NCBI GenBank assembly: GCA_035772405.1
Contig: JAYKKM010000134.1
Location: 289,501-353,500 of the forward strand
DNA: 64,000 nt
Direction: 5' to 3'
Source of the DNA: Chrysogorgia sp. JL179-B06
Lineage: Eukaryota > Cnidaria > Anthozoa > Scleralcyonacea > Chrysogorgiidae
Shown here: positions 35,167-45,141 of the stretch, one piece after another
Layout of the letters: each line of letters starts with the position of its first letter
How positions within the stretch are numbered: position 1 is the stretch's first letter
The notes under the pieces: model-generated
Told to the model about the DNA's origin: nothing
What the model saw: the letters and a program-made list of their open reading frames with translations, nothing else
Databases searched by the model: none
Program-made: the position numbers and the translations under genes

Positions 35167-36191
35167 TTATGAACGCTGCTCAGCTGGAATGTATCCTTTT
35201 GTGTCTGCTGTTGGGTATGCTTCCCGAATAAAATGGTACACACAAGCTGGCAAAGGTCTTGTGTTCTCCCATCCCAATAAGCCACACATCCATTTAATGA
35301 GCCATCTATAGCAACTGCTCTCAAATATCTAAAATAATACAATGCAAATGACTTATGAGTGTTGGCAGGGGGCCGGGGCAAATGAACTGTAATAAATTGA
35401 CCTTGTTGGTAGACAGAAGTATAACTTACTGGTTCAAAGATTGTGATCCTCGCCGTCGATAAGAGCGACCATTACTGTCTTTAAGAAGCGGACCAACATT
35501 CTCTAATACAGCCTGATGGGTCATTGGGCCAAAATCACCATGTTGGGTGATGCAGCTGATGTGCTCAATGCTGCCGTCGAATGTCATTATTCTCAAGGCT
35601 GGTGTCATTTCCTTGCAACACCGATACTCCATGACCCCCTCCAGCAATTCTGTTTGGCAACATTGGCAACTGCACCTACCAAAATTAAGTTAAAGCATGT
35701 CTACATTTTCGTGTATATACAAGTCACAATATAGAATAGTGAATAGTGAATTATACTATTTATAACACACTGTACCACAGATATTTATATATGTTTACAA
35801 CTTAGCCTATAAAGTTGCGTCATTGATAGAAAGGCAAATTTATATAAGGCAATGCTTTATATAGAATCTCTGACAAGGTACTTTATATCCAATATATTTA
35901 CTGACAATAGGCATATTCATAATGTAAACACGTGCACAAGGTATATTTATAAATCAATTTTAATAAATCCATTTACCACTGGTTTGAAGGTATTCTAACT
36001 GAGGTATCTGGGGTATCCACAACTTGACCTGGTTCTGCCAGTGGTTCATCATCATAAGCGAAGCTATGAGATGCTACATTGCATGCTGATCCCGAAGTAC
36101 TTGTAGTTGTATCGTCATCAGATGTGCTCTTAGAGTTGATAGTCGAACTTTCTGATGTATTCGCGCTACGATCGGACTCGTTACTCGACAT
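35167..36191 (-). pseudogene. P2X7 ballast-like zinc protein encoded by the transposon (one-base frameshift)
   Basis: Exons are 36191-35977, 35669-35430 and 35328-35167, with GT/AG borders. The first exon is Ser/Thr/Asp-rich and probably disordered. The second begins with a CC.CC cluster, then MEYRCCKEM and CITQHGDFG. The third, read in its conserved frame, gives YRWLIKWMCGLLGW, then TRPLPACVYHFIREAYP. This order of Cys pairs, CIT(x)H, YR..W and PxC...IR..YP is the pattern of the cytosolic ballast domain of animal P2X7 receptors, which holds a zinc cluster. Exon lengths sum to 617 nt, one short of a multiple of three. The loss maps to about 35,308-35,312, where the conserved frame changes. 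Role in the transposon is unknown. Confidence 0.75.
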
Positions 36192-36348
36192 CCCCTCAGA
36201 ATATAGATTGTTATATATAGTAATTTAGCTTTCCTGTAAAAAATATAGTTTTTGGCCTCAAAAATCCACGAGAAATCACTGCGAATACCTCAAACGCTAT
36301 ATAGGTCTATATAGATTACTGTTTGATTTGCCACTTCCGTCCATCTTC

Positions 36349-36376
36349 TGACGTCACAGGACACCAAAATGGCGGC
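36349..36376 (-). promoter_or_regulatory. CRE-like and YY1-like words upstream of the ballast-like gene
   Basis: TGACGTCA at 36,349-36,356 and CAAAATGGCGGC at about 36,364-36,376 mirror the pair near the left end. Both lie about 160-190 bp upstream of the minus-strand ATG at 36,191. Confidence 0.5.
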
Positions 36377-36536
36377 TTAAAAAGTTCGCATCTGATAACG
36401 AAGTTTGGAGGCAAAATTAGACCACTTCTACTCAACGTACGATGCTCATACATATATCAAACTGCTTCTAAAAACGTGAATATCTTTTTAAGCCAATAAA
36501 AAAGGGGTCGAAAAATTCGTTTCAGTAGCACTTTAA

Positions 36537-36945
36537 ATGTCATAGAATGGCTATGTTACCCAACGATCAACGAGCAGGAAGAATAATATATAAGATATTA
36601 TTTCTATGGAGTGAGGAATATAAGTATATATATTCCTACACATCGACCGATTTTACAGACTTAATTGGGAAGTGTGTTAATGTGCAGATTGATAGACCGG
36701 AACCATCTGCATAGCAACTCATGAATCAAGTATAATTTATTGATATAATATCCATGAAGAGTCTATCTCGTCAGCGAGTGCTACATTTAATGGGATCAAG
36801 ACCAATACCGGTTCGATACAGATGTATGACCTATTTTTTAAAGACGAGCATAACAATTATTTTAAAATAGAATTTGATTCAAGTCAAATCGATAAGATTG
36901 TAAAAACTGTCTATCTTAACAATAATTATATATTCATTGTAAAGA
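36537..36945 (+). pseudogene. Virus-like element remnant right of the Kolobok-like insertion
   Basis: The first part continues the split ORF to about 36,713. A second frame at about 36,765-36,948 (SISSASATFNGIKTN ... MYDLFFKDEHNNYFKIEF) reads like coding sequence but lacks a start. No family recognised. Confidence 0.45.
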
Positions 36946-37023
36946 TCTGAGTTAATCCCTTGTTTATTTGTATATCCCTTGTTTTGTTGATCTGAGTTAA
37001 TCCCTTGAGTTAATCTGTCACAA

Positions 37024-37290
37024 TATCTAAAAGAGGAATTGGAACGCGTACAAAGGAGGAGTCTGCGAATTATTGGCCTTCCATATAACTACCTGACAAC
37101 TCTCGAAGAGAGAAGAAATGAGGCCACGTCGAGATACCTTGATACTATTACAGGGGACCCAAGCCATATTCTTTACCAACAAACTATAGATCATAATAAA
37201 CATGACTATAATCTTAGACACAAAAACGGAGTATTTAAATTCATACCGTTCTCTGGCACTGAACGACACAGAAACAGTTTTATCCCCTGA
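37024..37290 (+). pseudogene. 3' end of a non-LTR retrotransposon ORF2 fragment
   Basis: The frame LERVQRRSLRIIGLPYNYL, ending TERHRNSFIP before a stop at 37,290, has the C-terminal pattern of CR1/L2/RTE-type RT proteins (ExVQRRxLRII, HNLR-like segment, NSFIP end). The rest of the element is missing, so it is a 5'-truncated insertion. It is different in sequence from the larger LINE at 39.7 kb. Confidence 0.7.
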
Positions 37291-37482
37291 GCGATGAGAC
37301 AGGGGAGGCATGAAACTTAAATTAGTTTTACAAATTCTTTATAAATCTTACAAATTTTTATATTTTAATATTACCAAACTTGTACATATAAAAGCTTCTG
37401 ATAGTTGTAACATAATTGCATGGAAATTGACATTGTTGTAAATCCATTGTATTTTTTAACTAAAGATGGATCATTAAAATAT

Positions 37483-37513
37483 TATTATTTATTATTATTA
37501 TTATTATTATTAT
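37483..37513. repeat. (ATT)n microsatellite
   Basis: About nine ATT units. Confidence 0.85.
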
Positions 37514-37557
37514 ATATAGACATCCTATCTCTACTAAACATTTATAGTAGTCTCATC

Positions 37558-37875
37558 ATGGCAACAAGTCAAATATCTATAAACGAAATTAAACTTGATA
37601 ACGTTAAGTTATATACCTCTGAATTTTTATATACTATTTGTAAAGAGTCCGAATTTTATATCGTTGATTTTATGAAAGAATGTAAAATTTGGTTTCATGA
37701 TCGTCACAGGTGATATTAAAGGGTTTTAATCTTACCTCGACTCTTAATACAAAAATGGGTGTACAACATGGAATTATTATTGCTGTGATCCCACGAAACG
37801 AGAATCAAGAAGATCTCATTGGAAAGCACATCTACTTTGAAAACTCATTCACAATGCGCTATACACATCCATAAG
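37558..37875 (+). pseudogene. Remnant gene of the virus-like element
   Basis: A frame starting MATSQISINEIKLDNVK at 37,558 ends at 37,713 and continues in another frame (FNLTSTLNTKMGVQHG ... DLIGKHIYFENS) to a stop at 37,875. It shares DxLxGKHxxF with the ORF at 22,782-23,072. It marks the probable right limit of the element. Confidence 0.4.
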
Positions 37876-38214
37876 TAAAATAAATGTATTGATAATTCTG
37901 TATTTTTATTAAAACATTTATCATCTGTTTGACATGTATTATGAATATAATTATACGTTCTTAAACGCAGTTTACCGACACTTATTACCTAACAAAATTG
38001 TTATCGGGGATATTAAAATATATACTAAATTGTTTCACTAATTTGTGAGAAAAGTGTAAAGTAGAGTATCAAAAAAGCATAAAAAAGCATAAAAATAGCT
38101 ATAAATATGCTTAAATAAGTGTAAAATTCTTAAATATCTCGAATGTAGACGAATTTAAACACATTACAACAAATTATAAATTTGTGCCTCTAAAACACAC
38201 AACCAATATGGCCG

Positions 38215-38560
38215 ACTAATCCCACGAGTATTAATAAATCAACTGATTTGACACCATAGGTTCCCTTGTAACTACGCACGTATAAATCACGGGGTAACTA
38301 ATCCCGTCTCTAATACTGCAACACACAATCATTGTTCATGACTATTATAAATCAACTGATTTGACACCATAGAACAAATCGCTAATTATGAAACCGCGCC
38401 TTTAATCCTGCAACACATAATCGTTGTTCATGACTATTATAAATCAACAAATTTGACATCCGTGGAAGAAGTCGCTAATTATAAAATTGCGTCTCTAATA
38501 CCGCAACACACAATCATTGTTCCTACCTATAACAAATCATCTGTTTTGACAAGAACGCTT
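38215..38560. repeat. ~91-bp tandem repeat, about 3.5 imperfect copies
   Basis: Each unit includes TATAAATCAACTGATTTGAC, then CTAATxx, then a CAACACACAATCATTGTTC end. The first unit is longer (about 113 bp). It directly precedes copy B of the inverted-repeat family. Confidence 0.82.
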
Positions 38561-38651
38561 TAATGAACAATCTCTGATTCGATAGCTACTGGGGAGTCTT
38601 TATTGAACAAGCTCTGATTGGTCAAACCTCCAAACCATTGTGATAGTAACG

Positions 38652-38672
38652 CAGAGCGCGATTATAAAAATA
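38652..38672 (+). promoter_or_regulatory. TATA-like box of the copy B gene
   Basis: ATTATAAAAATAGG lies about 75 bp before the ATG at 38,737, with CCAAT-type words (GATTGG, CCAAAC) further up. The same arrangement is present in copy A. Confidence 0.5.
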
Positions 38673-38736
38673 GGTGCATGAACAATTAATCTCAAACTCA
38701 AAAACCAAACTCAGAACGAAAAAGCAAAAAAAAAAT

Positions 38737-39159
38737 ATGGAAAATACACAAGAAATACCCATAAAGTTCGACTTCGACGAATATGAACCACCCCAAGAAC
38801 AGGAAGAAATGATTGAGGAGGAAGACGACATCGAAAATAAAGTATGTAGCTATGTCGATACTGAGGGAAGGAATTTTTATACTATGAGAATGGTTGCTGT
38901 CCGTAAATCGTTGTGAACTTGTAAAATTATTTATTATGTTATTTCTTAGAAAGCAAGCAACCCGCAGAGCTGCGAAGCCGTACCACCACCAATACCAGAC
39001 TTCGTCAACGCTGAAGTACCCCCAGTACCCCTATATAATTTCGAGGATGATGATGAAAGCGAGGGAGAAGAAGAGAAAATATGGGGGTATACGGATACTG
39101 GGGGGAAAAACTTTATATATTATGAGTCGTCACAAACTTTAGTCGTAGAACGTGTATAA
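38737..39159 (+). CDS. Small acidic two-part protein of the inverted-repeat family, copy B
   Basis: An ATG at 38,737 opens MENTQEIPIKFDFDEYEPP, then a Glu/Asp-rich stretch to about 38,914. A second frame preceded by TTATTTCTTAG (acceptor-like, exon from 38,950) encodes CEAVPPPIPDF, a second acidic stretch, and ends LVVERV at 39,159. YVDTEGRNF in the first part echoes YTDTGGKNF in the second, an internal repeat. The donor site is not certain. The protein looks like an acidic activation-type domain; no known family. Confidence 0.45.
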
Positions 39160-39585
39160 CATTTTTATTTTTGTATGTTTTGTCTATTCTATTCTATATT
39201 TCGTTATATTTAAAAAAACTTCATCAAACTTCTGCGTCCTGTGTTTTACTATAGCTAACTCTTTCATCATATGCTAACGAACAACCCTGGCATAAAATAA
39301 GCAATTGATAGAATGAGGGATGACCTAATTGTCCCTTTGGACCAGAGTTAATTTCATTCCAATCACAAATTTGAATTATAAATATACAAAATTCAAAAAA
39401 CCTCTTGTATACGACCAGTTGCATATCCCCCTGATTTTATCACTGGTCGTTCTTTACAGGGTGACTACACCTTAAAACTATTCAACACCCCTGGAAATAT
39501 GAGACTGGACTGTGCTCTGATTGGTCAATTCAAATCATACTTGATTCTGATTGGCTTAGAGCTCGGTCCAGTCCCAAACACATTG

Positions 39586-39693
<108 letters not shown>

Positions 39694-39725
39694 CTACTCA
39701 TGCCACCAAGCGCAGTGCGCAAACT

Positions 39726-40500
39726 TTGAATATTTCAAGCAATAGTACGCCCATAAAAGCAGTCAAAACGAAAGTAGCAAAACCGAACAACACACCGGAA
39801 AAGATGGTAGAAGAAGAGAAGGGAAGAACGGCTACATTAGACGAAATTCACGAGATGCTTAAAATAATGATGAAGAAATTAGACAAGCTAGATGTAATCG
39901 AAAACCGTATGAAGGTCGTGGAAGAAGATTTAAAAGATGTAAAAGGCTCGATTGAATACGCACATGCAGAAATAATAGAAGTAAAGGAAGGACAAGAAGC
40001 ATCTAAAGCCAAAGACAAAGAAACAAACGAACGACTGAACAAAATCGAGAACGAAAATGCCACAATCCACAACAGTATCATTGATTTAAAAGCTAGATCA
40101 ATGCGCAACAATCTAATATTCTATAACATCCCTGAATATGAAAGAGAAAACACCACCGCGATAATTCATGAGCTGTTAGAAGAGAAGATGGAAATGCAAG
40201 ATGCAAAAACTAAAGTTAAGATTGACCGGTCCCACAGATTAGGAAAGAAAAGAGAAACGAATACAAAACCGAGACCGATTGTGGTAAAGTTTAATTATCA
40301 CCAGGACAAAGAATATATTCGTTACAATGCCAGAAAACTAAAAGGGACAAGAATTGGGATATCCGAACAATTCCCCGAAGAAATTGAAAAGGTCCGAAAA
40401 ACATTATACCCAGAACTTGAAAAAGCTAAAGCCGAAGGAAAATGAGCGAGAATTGTGAGGGATAAACTGATCATTGAAGGAAGAGTTTTTAACCCGACAT
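39726..40500 (+). pseudogene. LINE ORF1p (coiled coil, RRM-like), nonsense near the end
   Basis: ORF1 proteins bind element RNA as nucleic-acid chaperones. Residues about 25-125 form a long coiled coil rich in Glu/Lys. [16 protein letters not shown] begins the RRM-like fold, and a C-terminal basic domain includes [11 protein letters not shown] and [12 protein letters not shown] at 40,443-40,445 ends the open frame at 239 residues, yet the same frame continues for about 18 codons (ARIVRDKLIIEGRVFNPT) as expected for the family, so one base change truncated it. Confidence 0.8.
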
Positions 40501-40608
40501 GAAAAGTTTCAAGACATCAAGGTCATCAAGTATACCGTATCCTCATTACTTTGTTATTCAACTTGATTTCAAATACATAGAAATGTAAAACTTAATACTA
40601 ATCTAATC

Positions 40609-40803
40609 ATGTCTAAGTTAACCAATACTTATAAGAAGAAATGTTCTTATTGTCTTAAAACTATTGGAAAATATCAAAAATCAATTGAATGTATCACATG
40701 TCACAAATGGTTTCACACCACTGCGGCGTGCGTGAAGTCATTTGACACTGACAGCTGTGACATAGAAATTGAGTTATGCCAGAAATGCTTAGAAAATTCA
40801 TAA
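40609..40803 (+). pseudogene. LINE PHD-like zinc finger
   Basis: A 64-codon frame has CSYC, CITCHKWFH, C and CQKC at PHD spacing (Cys4-His-Cys3). In many L2/CR1-group elements this finger precedes the endonuclease in the same ORF. Here a frame break at about 40,803 separates them. Confidence 0.7.
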
Positions 40804-40870
40804 CAATTCCAATCACGATCCAGATTATGAATTAACTGTTATAAGCCAAATAAATCTTAGCGAAGTAGAC

Positions 40871-41902
40871 ATGGATAGACTAAGCCAACTAAAATTTAAC
40901 CCTTTTCAATTAAGTAATGATATAGCGTTATGTGGAAAGAGTGAAATTTCGGACACATTTTTCAATATGAACCAAATAAACTGTAATTACTGCCTACCAA
41001 GTGAATTTAAAGAACATACGATCAACAACAACCTAGCAAATTACTTTTCGTTATTACATTTAAATATAAGAAGTATATCAAATAAATTTGACTCTTTTAA
41101 ACACATGCTAAATTCATTAAATAAACCATTCCAAGTAATAGATTTAACAGAAACGTGGCTAAATGATACCAACAATGATAACTTTAAACTAGAAGAATAC
41201 GATTATGTAAATTCAAATAGAGCTAACAAAAAAGGTGGAGGGGTAGGCATATATGTCAGAACACAAATACAACATAAAGCTCGTGCAGATTTAAATATAA
41301 ATATTGAAGATGTGATTGAAACTATTTTTATTGAAATTGAAACACCTGTTGGTAAAAATATAATCGTTGGAGTAATATACAGACCGCCAAATAATAGAAT
41401 TGAAGTATTTAAAAATGCAATGAATGGAATACTAGACAAAATTGACAAAGAAAACAAAATATGCTATCTTATGGGAGCTTTTAATATTGATCTACTTAAA
41501 TCAGAATCTTGTGATTATGCTAATAGATTCACAGAACAGTTTTTCACATCATCGTACATTCCACTTATAACAAAACCAACAAGAATTACTCAACATACGG
41601 CCACACTAATTGACAATATTTTTACCAATAATATAGAGAAAATTGAATCCAGCACAAACGGAGTTATTTTCAGTGATATCTCCGATCATTTACCAATAGT
41701 ACACATGTGTGACTTAAATACTTGCAAAGAAAACATTAATCATACTAATTTAATCTATAAAACGACTCAAATATTAAATCATTTACAAATACAATTAAAA
41801 ACATATTATGGGAAAATATACTTCTTAATGAAAACCCTACAGAATCCTTTAATGAATTTTCCAACATATATTCAACGGCTTATGAAACAAACTTTCCATT
41901 AA
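40871..41902 (+). pseudogene. LINE APE-type endonuclease region, catalytic Asp replaced
   Basis: The endonuclease nicks target DNA to prime reverse transcription. Motifs in order are LHLNIRSI, TETWLND, GGGVGIYV, GVIYRPP, then LMGAFNIDLL and ISDHLPI. The usual GDFN box reads GAFN at about 41,478: a GAT-to-GCT change removes a catalytic aspartate. The frame breaks after about 41,890 before the RT part. Even if joined, the nuclease should be inactive. Confidence 0.82.
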
Positions 41903-42125
41903 AACAAAAAGTGATAAAGAGAAATATTGACAAAGGTAAAAGTCCATGGATATTGCAAAATCAGTGATGACGAAAAATAAACTTTATAAGACATACTTAA
42001 AAAATTCAAGTGAATAAAACGGAAATAAATATAAAATATATAAAAATAAACTAAATAATGTAATAAAAATAGCAAAGAAAACTTATTATGAAGAACAGCC
42101 AATAAAACACAAACACGATGCAATA

Positions 42126-43915
42126 ATGACATGGAAAACACTGAACGAAATAATGAATAAGAAAAAAATAATTAAGGGACTACTGAAAGAGTTTGTTGGA
42201 AATAATCCCACAGAGATAATTAATGATCCATCTAAAATAGCCAATAAATTCAATGAGTATTTTGTAACCATTGGACCAGAGCTAGCCAAAAAAATTACCA
42301 AGAATAAAAACAAAACATTTAATAACTATCTTACTAATAACTACAAGGAAAGTATGTTCCTTGAACCAATTACTATAAACGAGATAGAAACTGAAATAAC
42401 TAACATGAAACAAAATAAAAGTCCTGGATATGATAATATTAGCTGCAAAATTATAAAATTAACTGCCAAGAATATTTCTCAGGTACACATATATTTAACA
42501 CAATATTTCTTACTGGAATTATCCCTGACAAATTAAAAATAGCATTAGTTACGCCTATTTTTAAAACAAATGAACATAACAAATTTAAAAACTACCGACC
42601 TATATCTGTTCTTTCCTGTTTTTCCAAATTATTGGAAAAGTCATGTATAAAAGGCTAATCAAGTTCATTGAAAAAAAACAAAATTTTATCAAAACACCAA
42701 TATGGTTTCAGACAAAATAGATCAACAGAACTTGCAATCATTGAACTTGTTGAGAAAATTACGAAAGTGATAGACAAAGGAGAATACACAATTTCTATTT
42801 TCCTAGACCTGTCAAAGGCATTTGACACAATTAATCACAAGATTCTGATTAAAAAGTTAGAATATTATGGCATAAGAGGAATATCTCAACAATGGTTTGA
42901 AAATTATTTAACAAATAGAAAGCAAATTGTAAAGTACAACCAAGTAAGATCTAAAGAAATGCCGATCACAAGTGGTGTTCCCCAGGGATCGATATTGGGA
43001 CCACTTCTGTTTCTTTTATATATAAACGATATCCAGCATTGCAGTAAAATAGTTTCATTTATATTGTTTGCGGACGACACAACATCTTATAGTAACAGCT
43101 GTCTTAAAACACTAAATAAAATTATGCAACCATTTGCATATAAAAATTAATAAAATAGCTGATTGGTTGAATATCAATAAATTATCCATCAATACTTCAA
43201 AAACGAAGCTAATTTTATTTAGATCTTGTAACAAAAAGCAGAAGCAAAAGATAACAATTTCAATGAACGATGAAAATATTAAACAAGTAAAAAACACCAC
43301 ATTTATAGGTATTGTTATTGATGAATGTTTGACATGGAATGACCACTTAGATTTGGTAGCAAAAAAAGTTATTAAATCTACTGGAGTGATTGCCAAAATA
43401 CGACATTTTACAACTTTGAATGCTCTAAAACTGATTTATTATGCATTAGTCTATCCATATCTAATCTACGGCAATTTAATATGGGGTAATACATACAAAA
43501 AACGAATCCAAAAACTAATGAATATCCAAAAAAAAAATTGTACCTTATTACATTCAAATCTTATTTAGAAAATAGTGAACCAATTTTCAAAGAGTTAAAA
43601 ATTCTGAACATTTATAAAATCAATGATTATCTAACTAGTTTATTTATGTTCCGATACTATCATATCAAAAATTTACCAGAAGTATTCACAAATTATTTTC
43701 TGATAAATAATCAAGTTCATCAACATAACACAAGAAATGCAACACAACTCCATAAGTCATATAAAAGAACAAATTATGCGAAGCATACTCTTTCTAATAA
43801 AGGAGTTGATATTTGGAATGGTATGGAATCTAACTTAAAAAATATAAAATCCTGTAATATCTTTAAAAATATGATAAAAAAAACACTTCTTACAAATCCT
43901 TCAAATCTCATATAA
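42126..43915 (+). pseudogene. LINE reverse transcriptase and C-terminal region (frameshifted)
   Basis: The RT begins with NKSPGYDNI (about 42,420) and breaks near 42,480. It resumes with YRPISVLSCFSKLLE (about 42,595) and continues through YGFRQNRSTELAI, FLDLSKAFDTINH, GVPQGSILGPLLFLLYIND and the catalytic FADDT (about 43,070). Further shifts occur near 43,135 and 43,545. The C-terminal part includes LGI-type and WNDHLDLVAKK segments and a terminal HNTRNATQLH...GVDIWN block, ending at 43,915. At least three shifts mean it is inactive. Confidence 0.85.
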
Positions 43916-44086
43916 TTAATCAATTATACAATGTAATATATTGTACTGTTGATAGTTTTGTTTACTGTGGTTTGGTTGGAATCTGGCAGTTATATTCCCT
44001 TATATTGCCAAACTTTAGCCCAGCTATATTCAAAACCCTGCTTATATATATATATATATATAAATACTGTATGTACATCTCTCAAT

Positions 44087-44143
44087 CCAACCTCGTACCC
44101 GGGATCTTGTCTCCACGGAGATGAGATCCTGGGTACAAGGTTG
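44087..44143. repeat. Short inverted repeat
   Basis: CAACCTCGTACCCGGGATCT and the later AGATCCTGGGTACAAGGTTG pair with a few mismatches around a short loop, forming a compact foldback, probably a MITE remnant. Confidence 0.75.
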
Positions 44144-44341
44144 CTTTTAATCCAATTTAATATATAATTCTTTCCTTTCTTTCCTTTAATTGTAAATACC
44201 TATTAAATTTATTTGAATATAGAAAACAATACATTCAACATTTTAACTAGGGGTCTTAAATAAAAGCCTGTCCAGGTTTCTGGTAGGCCCTAGCCATATC
44301 AGTAATTAAAAATAATAATGTAAATATTTTATAATTTATAA

Positions 44342-44488
44342 TATATAGCAAAGTGAAAAGGTGGTAAACTGCCAAGAATTTAGTGACGAGATACTGACGT
44401 TTTGAGCGGAGCCCTTCATCTGATGAAAAACGTCAGTATCTCGTCACTAAATTCTTGGCAGTTTACCACCTTTTCACTTTGCTATATA
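44342..44488. repeat. Long perfect-stem hairpin (~61-bp arms)
   Basis: The left arm (TATAGCAAAGTGAAAAGGTG...) and the right arm are near-perfect inverted copies around a 22-24-bp loop containing GAGCGGAGCCCTTCATC. There is no coding content. A related loop word occurs at 15,398-15,425. Confidence 0.92.
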
Positions 44489-44507
44489 TTCAAAACACTG
44501 TCTACGC

Positions 44508-44510
<3 letters not shown>

Positions 44511-44554
<44 letters not shown>
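44511..44554. repeat. (AT)n microsatellite
   Basis: AT run bordering the second tRNA-like repeat cluster. Confidence 0.95.
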
Positions 44555-44557
<3 letters not shown>

Positions 44558-44694
44558 AAAGGATTTTATGGTGAAGGAAAATTTCGAGTGTTGGAATACA
44601 TACATTTTAAGACCAAACCGGGACCAGTTGCGAAAAATTCAACTTTAAGGCCTTCCGTCCGGGAATTGAACCCGTGACTAGGCTCTCGGCAACG

Positions 44695-44766
44695 GCTTCC
44701 GTAGCTCAGTGGTCAGAGCACTGCACTAGCATCGCAGGGTCGCGGGTTCAATTCCAGCCGGAAGGC
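44695..44766 (+). tRNA. tRNA-Ala(AGC)-like pseudo-tRNA
   Basis: GCTTCCG / D-arm / seven-base anticodon loop CTAGCAT with anticodon AGC / TTCAATT T-loop / CGGAAGG. A and B boxes are intact. This copy has a normal 7-base loop, unlike the 0.7-2.7 kb array, but the terminal acceptor pair (G-G) and one T-stem pair are mismatched. Confidence 0.6.
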
Positions 44767-44969
44767 CTTGAAGTTGCATTTTTCGCAATTGGTCCCGGTT
44801 TGGTCTTAAAATGTATGTATTCCCACACTCGAAATTTTCCTTCACCATAAATCCTTTCAACATGTAGTTTGATCGAGTGAAATGCCAAATATTACCTATA
44901 ATATACCCAGAATCTTATCCCGGCATTACCACCATATATACAGAACTCGTGACTAGGCTCTCGGCAACG

Positions 44970-45041
44970 GCTTGCGTAGCTCAGTGGTCAGAGCACTGCA
45001 CTAGCATCGCAGGGTCGCGGGTTCAATTCCAGCCGGAAGGC
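44970..45041 (+). tRNA. tRNA-Ala(AGC)-like pseudo-tRNA, acceptor mutated
   Basis: Same as the preceding copy but the 5' acceptor reads GCTTGCG, breaking another pair. Confidence 0.55.
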
Positions 45042-45141
45042 CTTGAAGTTGCATTTTTCGCAACTGGTCCCGGTTTGGTCTTAAAATGTATGTATTCCCA
45101 CACTCGAAATTTTCCTTCACCATAAATCCTTTCAACTCCTA

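Larger units (their letters stand above)
29269..36532 (+). mobile_element. Kolobok-like DNA transposon, TTAA target, two genes
   Basis: The first 45 bases, starting AGTGCTACTGAAACG, are an exact inverted match of the last 45. TTAA flanks each side (29,265-29,268 and 36,533-36,536). Weaker similarity extends roughly 200 bp inward and includes in both ends a CCGCCATTTTG word and the palindrome TGACGTCA. The left gene (plus strand) is a THAP-DDE transposase. The right gene (minus strand) is a P2X7-ballast-like zinc protein. TTAA duplication plus a THAP-bearing transposase is the Kolobok pattern; a THAP/ISL3-like group is the alternative. Perfect terminal repeats and an intact transposase frame point to recent activity. 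Confidence 0.9.
44555..45141 (+). repeat. Second cluster of the tRNA-like repeat family, inverted partial plus two plus-strand copies
   Basis: It begins with a partial copy in the same orientation as the 0.7-2.7 kb array (44,555-44,665), then switches to two head-to-tail units in the opposite orientation (44,672-44,935 and 44,936-45,141). The 276-bp spacing is conserved (44,695 to 44,970 between tRNA-like starts). Confidence 0.88.
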
